Shown here in pieces: positions 51,601 to 64,000 of a stretch of 64,000 bases of DNA. Below the pieces are notes generated by a model. The model did no database searches. It worked only from the letters and a program-made list of their open reading frames with translations, and was not told where the DNA came from. A program made the translations under genes and the position numbers. Every line of letters begins with the position of its first letter. The stretch's first letter is position 1. The DNA comes from Motacilla alba alba (Eukaryota; Chordata; Aves; Passeriformes; Motacillidae): positions 6,082,618 through 6,146,617 of the forward strand of contig NC_052032.1 of NCBI RefSeq assembly GCF_015832195.1. The letters run 5' to 3'.

Positions 51601-52785
51601 GTGTTCTCACACCATCACAAGTGAGCCCCGAGGTGATGGAGCTGTCCAGCACTTACCACAAGTGTGGCTTCCTCTTGCAGCTTCTCTCCCACCAGCAGAG
51701 CAACAGCACTGGTCAGGCAGATAAAGAAAGAAGATAACATTCAGCAGAAGGAAATACAGTACCAGCAGTACTGCACTGCTTTATCCCTCTCTAAGTCTCC
51801 CTGTCTTTTCCATCCTCAGGCTTTAACAGAGGAACTCCCCTGTCTGGAACACAACTTTGGCAGTGTCTGACATGAGGGTTTGTACTGGAAGGAGATGACA
51901 AGAGAGAATTGACTGTCACATCACGCCCCTGGACAAAACTCAGTTTCTCCTCGGCAGTGCCACATCCCTTACCTCACCCCATTGGGCCGCTTTCTGAGGC
52001 TCTGAACTTCTTTGGCTTCCTCAAGTTTTAACCTAAAGAAGAAAATACATTTGACTTAGTACTTGATGCTTTGGTTTTAATTAGTTCATTTTATTTTCTG
52101 CAGTTAACACAGAATTTTCTACTCAACTTTGCCCTAAACCTCTGCGTATCAGCATCCACTATTTGGGTTTCAAGTTAAATAGGTATTTTCTATCTGTTTA
52201 AGCAATCCCACGCATTTGAGCAATCACAAAAAAAACTAAAAACAAGAGACCTGCTGTATTTGCTCCTTTCTGATGCCGTCCCTCAGCTGAGGAAGGCAGC
52301 ACCAAACACTGAAAGGCTTGAGGAAGAAGCCGGTTTGGGAAGGATGAGCCAAAATGCATCCAGGCATGAGTGACTCTGAAGAAAGTTGTTGGGGAATTGA
52401 ATTCTCAAGAGTTTCTCCCTAAACTGAGAAGAATCCCTAACTTGAGGGATCGCGTAACGCTGTGACGCACGCTGTGACGTCACGCCACATCAGCGGTTCA
52501 ACGCGGCACTACGACGTGACGTCACCGCCCGCAGCACAGCCGTACGTGACGATGTGACGGGACACGATGTCGCGACACCGGGACACCGCACTGCTGGGCT
52601 AAAGCACACCCAGGTCCCGTCCCGCCCCTCGACCGCCGCAGGGCCGGGCGCGGCTGGGTTCCCGCTGGGCCCGGCCCGGCTCCCCGCCGGCGCCCGACCC
52701 ACCTGACCTCCTCGGCGAGCTGCTCGTCCTCCTCCTCCTCGTCCTCGTCCTCCCGGCGCCGGCGGAAGGATTTCTGGCCCGGCAT
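48673..52785 (-). CDS. C9orf78: C9orf78 / TLS1 homolog, spliceosome-associated protein
   Basis: The human protein is a spliceosome-associated nuclear factor related to yeast Tls1 that binds BRR2. Nine minus-strand exons were traced: 52785-52703, 52032-51973, 51708-51657, 51460-51390, 51150-51073, 50634-50437, 50024-49888, 49233-49135 and 48764-48673. Phases chain without a break to 289 residues, the human length. The N terminus is an arginine-rich then highly acidic stretch (RRREDEDEEEEDEQLAEEVR). The centre has VALLVGEKLQEEATLV, KYIETELKKRKGIVE, LYELPENIRVSSAKKTEEM and LSGIPEVDLGID. The C terminus reads KATDDYHYEKFKKMNRRY. There is no enzyme motif, and the charged, probably disordered make-up fits a scaffold. 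Only the acidic N terminus departs much from the mammalian protein. It shares a CpG-rich divergent promoter with USP20. Confidence 0.96.
52463..52562. promoter_or_regulatory. Cluster of CRE/ATF sites in C9orf78 intron 1
   Basis: Two perfect palindromic CREs TGACGTCA (52475-52482 and 52517-52524) are flanked by half-sites GTGACGCA (about 52463), GTGACG (about 52547) and GTGACG (about 52555), all within 100 bp. The cluster is about 140-240 bp downstream of C9orf78 exon 1, at the edge of the CpG-rich block. Confidence 0.6.
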
Positions 52786-53760
52786 GGCTCCGGTGCCGCG
52801 CCACGGCCGCCGCTCCGCCGCGTCCCTCCCGCTGCCGCGGCGCGCCGCGATGACGCCACAACGCCGCGACGAGGCCGGGCGACACCGCCCCTGTGCCCGC
52901 ACCTCGGCCGGGCAAGAGCCGCGGCGCCGGCGAGCGGGGCCGGGAGCGCTCCGTGCCCTCCCGGAGGGGCCGGGAGCCCTCGTGCCACCCCTCGCCCCGG
53001 GCCACGCACTGTCTGTGCTGGGCAGACCTCGTGTAAGTCACGAGGCTCCTTCCATTTCTCGCAATCCCGGCGGCGCAGCCTCCGCCGGCGGCCGGTGCCT
53101 GTCAGGGACGCCGTGGAGAGAAGGCGCCGTGGGGAGCGTGGGTCCCGCAGCCGGTTTACGGCCCAGCCCTCGGAGCGGGACGCGGCTCCCTCAGCCGGCT
53201 GCTCCCCGCCGGCCGAGGCACCGAGCCGCTCTGTTGGGTCCCCGGCCGAACGAGCCGGGGTTCGCCCCCCCAGCACCGGCCCTGGGGGCTGAGCCCCGAC
53301 CGCTCGGGGAGCCCTCGGGCCCGACCCCGGGACCCCGCGGGGTCAGCGCCGCCACCGCCTCCTCCGCTCGGCCCCGCCCCGCCGGGCCCGGCCCCCCGCT
53401 CCCGCTCCTCCCCCGGCCTGCGCGGCACCCGCCGCTCCTCCGCCGCTTCCCCGCTCTGCTCGGGGCCCGCGGCCCTTCCCGGCGGCCCGGCCTGGGGCGG
53501 GGGCGGTGACGCCCCGGGCATCCCGCAGGTGAGCGAGGGCCGCGGGCCGGGGCGGCGGGGCCGCGGCTGTGCGGAGGGCGGGCGGCCGGGCCGCGCCGGG
53601 GATGATGCAGCAGCCGCGGCCGCGGGGGCTCCGGGCCGGATCCTGCCGTGCCCCGGCCTTGGGGCCGCCCTGCATCCCCAGGGGCTGGTGCCGACCCCGG
53701 GAGCGGGGCCGTGCAGCTTTAGGCTGCTTCTGTTCAGCCTCGCTCGCGTCCGGCAGCTGT
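52580..53760. promoter_or_regulatory. CpG island, divergent C9orf78/USP20 promoter
   Basis: Strongly CpG-rich across about 1.2 kb. It contains C9orf78 exon 1 (minus). Sequences resembling 5' splice donors on the plus strand at 53529|GTGAGC and 53874 (AG|GTGAGT) could end non-coding USP20 first exons. Long open frames here reflect high GC content, not genes. Confidence 0.65.
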
Positions 53761-56530
53761 AGCGTCTGCCAGGAGGAGACTTGTATTTTGGGGGTCTGCT
53801 GCGCTCGAGGAGCGACATAGCGGGCAAGGGGGGATTTCTCGCAGGTGGTTTTTGCCTGAAAGCTAAATCTCTAGGTGAGTCGTTGTGTTGTGACCTCCCA
53901 TAATAAATCAGTGTTCAGACCTGCTCTCCTTTGCGTGTTGCACATAAACCTCCTGGTTTCCCATACCTGATGCAGCTGCGAGCCAGCAGCACCTGCTTTC
54001 TGCTTCTGCCTTGTCACTAGGGCAGTTCGGTAAATACTTCTTTCTTCAGTATGTTAGGTATAAAATGTCTCGGAGCACAACTGCAGATACTTCTTTCTCT
54101 TGGTAGGTTATGCAAGACCAGACCTGGTAGTTGTTTTGTTGACAAACAGTGCAAAGATTTCTTTTATTTGTGCAGTTGCTCCGAAGAATGTCAGCCTGCA
54201 TGGATCTGAAACTCTTGACAGCTGGCTCTAGCTTTGGTACAAAACCACGCAGTTGTTTTAAGAAAAAAAAACCAACCAGTGAAAACCTAGAAATGTGTTC
54301 CTGGGGAAGGCAGAGAGGCTGGGTTTGGCAGCAGTTGAAGCGACTGAAAGTAGGTTGCAGTTATGGAGGAACTGTTCTGACATGTTCGTGTGCTGTTCTC
54401 CCTCAGTGGTGCTTGAGAAGGACAGGCTGGAGGACTTGTTTTAGGGTAACTTCTTTTCCCATCATACGCAGTACATTTTGACAAGCCCAGTTCAGCTCTC
54501 TGGCAGTGCTTTTATGAAATTCCTGTTTTCCTGAGCAGAATCCGAGCTGTGTGTGCCAGCTATAGCTCTTAGGGCAGAGTCGTGGGAAGACAGAACTTGA
54601 ATATTTCCTTCTGAATGGTCACAAACCTTATTCTGGTGTGTGTGGTCAGAGCTGAGAGGCAAAAATGAGGTTTTCCCTGCATTGTTCAGAAAGGGAAGTG
54701 TTGTGTGGGAAGATCAGCACCCCAGTGCTGGAGAGTCTAAAGACATGGTTTTGATTTTGAGGAGAGGGGTGGTGCCACGGAATGCACTGAAACCATCCAC
54801 ATCCAGAAGAATCTTCTTAACCAAGTGTGCTCCAAAACCAGTTCCCAGTTAGCTTAAGCTGGTGAAGATCTGAGGTCTGGAATTCATTTTAAACCAGTGT
54901 TTTGTTTGTTAGGTTTTCTGGGGAACATCTGGGAGGGAGATAAGAAATCAAGGATGGTGAAATAGCAAATGTAGCATTGATTACTTTTTTTTTTTTTTTT
55001 TTTTTAATTTGACCAGCTGATGCATTTGGGGAAAGGGGTCTGTTTTGGTGAAGGAACTCAGAGCCTGAAATGTCCCAGTTTTATGTGTTAGTCAAACCTG
55101 CTGTGCTCTTGTAATTTGTATTTTAAATCAATATGTGTTACACGGTGCTACGTTCCTTCTCTGTGAAGCTGCATGAAATTGCTCTGCTGTTTGTTAAGCT
55201 TTCCTTCACAAGTTACTGAGATCCAGGTCAGCACCCCTGTGGAGTTTTCTACCATGCACATATGATTTCTTCTCCCTTTGCTCCTCCCATCAGTTTACTG
55301 AGTTCTAAAGAGTGCTAGGAAAACAGTGTAAAATTAGCCTTGAGGTTTATCTTCTGCTAAGACAAGGTGCTAGGCAAGCTTTTCCACTCCCAAGATAAGT
55401 GTTACTGATATGGCCTACTTACTCATTTATAATCTTTCTTTTCTTTTCTCCCTCCTGTCAGTGATTCAGACCAGATAACACTGGGAATTGTTTCAAATGT
55501 CCTCAAAATGTGAAAAAAACCAGAGTGTAGCAGCCGTGCGGCTGCTGGAGTCATTAACATCGAGTTCATCAGATTTTTCCACTTCGTTATTGCAATGATG
55601 TGGGCTCTCCACATCTGCTTCATTTCCAGCCAACTGTAATATTTTGGATCCTTGTCTGTGCTATTAATATCACTTATCTTCTTTTCTACTTTTTTAACAG
55701 CCATGAGCAAGGTTATTTAAGCGATGCTTGAGAAACACAAACTCTTCTCATTTTTTTATAGCTGCATGTTACTGAGACATATTTAAAGTCTTTTACGTAT
55801 CCATGGACCACCATAAAAGTGTTTATTGTGTTCATAAGCTATGAAATCATCTGTTCTTGTGGTACTTGGATGTATGAGCTGGGTGGAACAGAGTTATGTT
55901 TTGTACAGACTTTGAGTTATGTGGCTCATACTGTTAAAAATCTGCCCATGAAATGGTGAATTCCTCAGAGGCTGGAGCCTGCTTATCAGTATTACAGTTC
56001 ATTTAAGTCTATTTCCCTCTTGCTCAGCTTCATTTAGAACTAATCATATTTTTAATGTTTGATGAAGTAGTGTAACAAGGAAGTGTTAGATTCAGATCAG
56101 CACAGTTGGGTGCATGGCGCTCATGGACGCCACAGGCTGAGTACTGGTCATGGGCAGCAGCACCTTTCACTTTTCATCAGGGTTTCATGCAAATGAGCTA
56201 ATTAGATCTGTATCTTTGCAGCTGAAGCTGTGCCTGTGTGTGGAGCACCTCCCAGCATTTCTGAAGGCACATTCCATGATATGGGTTATTAGCTTTATTT
56301 GTTGCTCTCTCCTCCCCATGGCTTTGCTCCTTCCCTACAATATCTCAACGCAGCCACTCAGCAGTGGGGCCAGACTGTGCCAGATGTGTTTCAATCTCTG
56401 AACCTTAAAGATAGATATACAACTCTGATATGCAAAACATGCCCAGGTATCTTCTTAGAATCTGACTTGCAGTGAAAGGAGCCATCCTTTTTTGTCCTAG
56501 GAAACCGTCCTCACATGAGTGTTGGTGAAA
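53761..56530 (+). other. USP20: USP20 5' intron/UTR region
   Basis: Between the CpG island and the first coding exon. It is AT-richer with a T21 tract at 54985-55005 and no recognisable coding exon. It is inferred to be USP20 5' UTR intron sequence. Confidence 0.55.
54985..55005. repeat. Poly(T) tract
   Basis: Twenty-one T residues in the inferred USP20 5' intron. Confidence 0.8.
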
Positions 56531-63645
<7,115 letters not shown>

Positions 63646-64000
63646 GTAGTGCAAAGAGGGGGTGCTGGGAGGCAAAGGGGGGAGCATGTACAGGAGGGGA
63701 GAGAAGGAATCCATCATGATTCTTGATTAACAGATGTAAGAAGTGCTGGTTCCCCTGGATATCAGCGTGTTCTAAAATAGTATTTGGCAAAGACTACAGT
63801 AAACCTGCAGATAAAGTCAAGCTCTTGACACAGTGATGTTCTAGTGTGTTCTTATACTGGAGCCTGAAATGATCCGTGTCTGCATCTGTGTGCTGTGTTT
63901 GTCATTAATAAAATGGCTCTCAAGTCCAGGCACAGGCTCTGTCCCTCTAGGGGAGTGTGGAAATACATAAACATTTGTCTGCCAGACTTGAATTTCATGG
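63646..64000 (+). other. USP20: USP20 intron 10 (partial)
   Basis: Follows the donor at 63646 (AAAG|GTAGTG). No exon is recognised before the window ends. The gene continues to the right. Confidence 0.7.

Noticed and set aside
52784..53509. 241-codon plus-strand open frame, and several minus-strand ones, in the C9orf78/USP20 CpG island
   Set aside because: Low-complexity Arg/Pro/Gly/Ala composition from extreme GC. It starts within the reverse complement of C9orf78 exon 1.
55423..55710. 95-codon minus-strand open frame in the USP20 5' intron
   Set aside because: Not low-complexity, but I recognise no family and see no splice or promoter context. Too weak to call.

Overview
This is intron-rich, GC-mixed vertebrate DNA from a bird, most likely a songbird (oscine passerine). 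Three kinds of evidence support this. Several CR1 retroposon 3' ends are present. A tRNA-Ile-derived SINE with a CR1-like tail, of the type known from zebra finch (TguSINE1), sits in an intron at about 36.9-37.03 kb. The gene order PRRX2 > PTGES < TOR1B > TOR1A < C9orf78 < USP20 > matches human 9q34.11. Gene names rest on recognising the translated exons; all splice sites quoted follow GT-AG and keep the reading frame.

Layout. 1-7.5 kb: the 3' part of PRRX2 (plus strand; exons 2-4 with most of the homeodomain and the OAR tail). 7.5-15 kb: intergenic, with a GC-rich minisatellite at 10.4-11.0 kb and a CR1 copy. 15-18.7 kb: PTGES (minus, three exons, complete). 18.7-35 kb: gene-poor, with a probable LTR at 23.1-24.3 kb and a diverged repeat pair at 27.1 and 29.1 kb. 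35.07-35.26 kb: an isolated torsin-like first exon. 36.2-39.4 kb: TOR1B (plus, five exons). 43.8-47.5 kb: TOR1A (minus, five exons, tail-to-tail with TOR1B). 48.7-52.8 kb: C9orf78 (minus, nine exons). 52.5-53.8 kb: a CpG-rich divergent promoter shared with USP20. 56.5-63.6 kb: the first ten coding exons of USP20 (plus; it continues past the window).

The genes do not form one pathway. PRRX2 is a mesenchymal transcription factor and PTGES makes prostaglandin E2. TOR1A and TOR1B are ER-lumen/nuclear-envelope AAA+ proteins that arose by duplication; coding exons 2, 3 and 4 have identical lengths in both (266, 176 and 128 bp). C9orf78 is a spliceosome-associated protein and USP20 a deubiquitinase. 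The most unusual signals concern torsins. One is an intact extra torsin-type first exon about 1 kb upstream of TOR1B, in the phase needed to splice to TOR1B exon 2. The other is a perfect 20-bp tandem duplication across the TOR1B start codon, which creates an out-of-frame upstream ATG in the same Kozak context.
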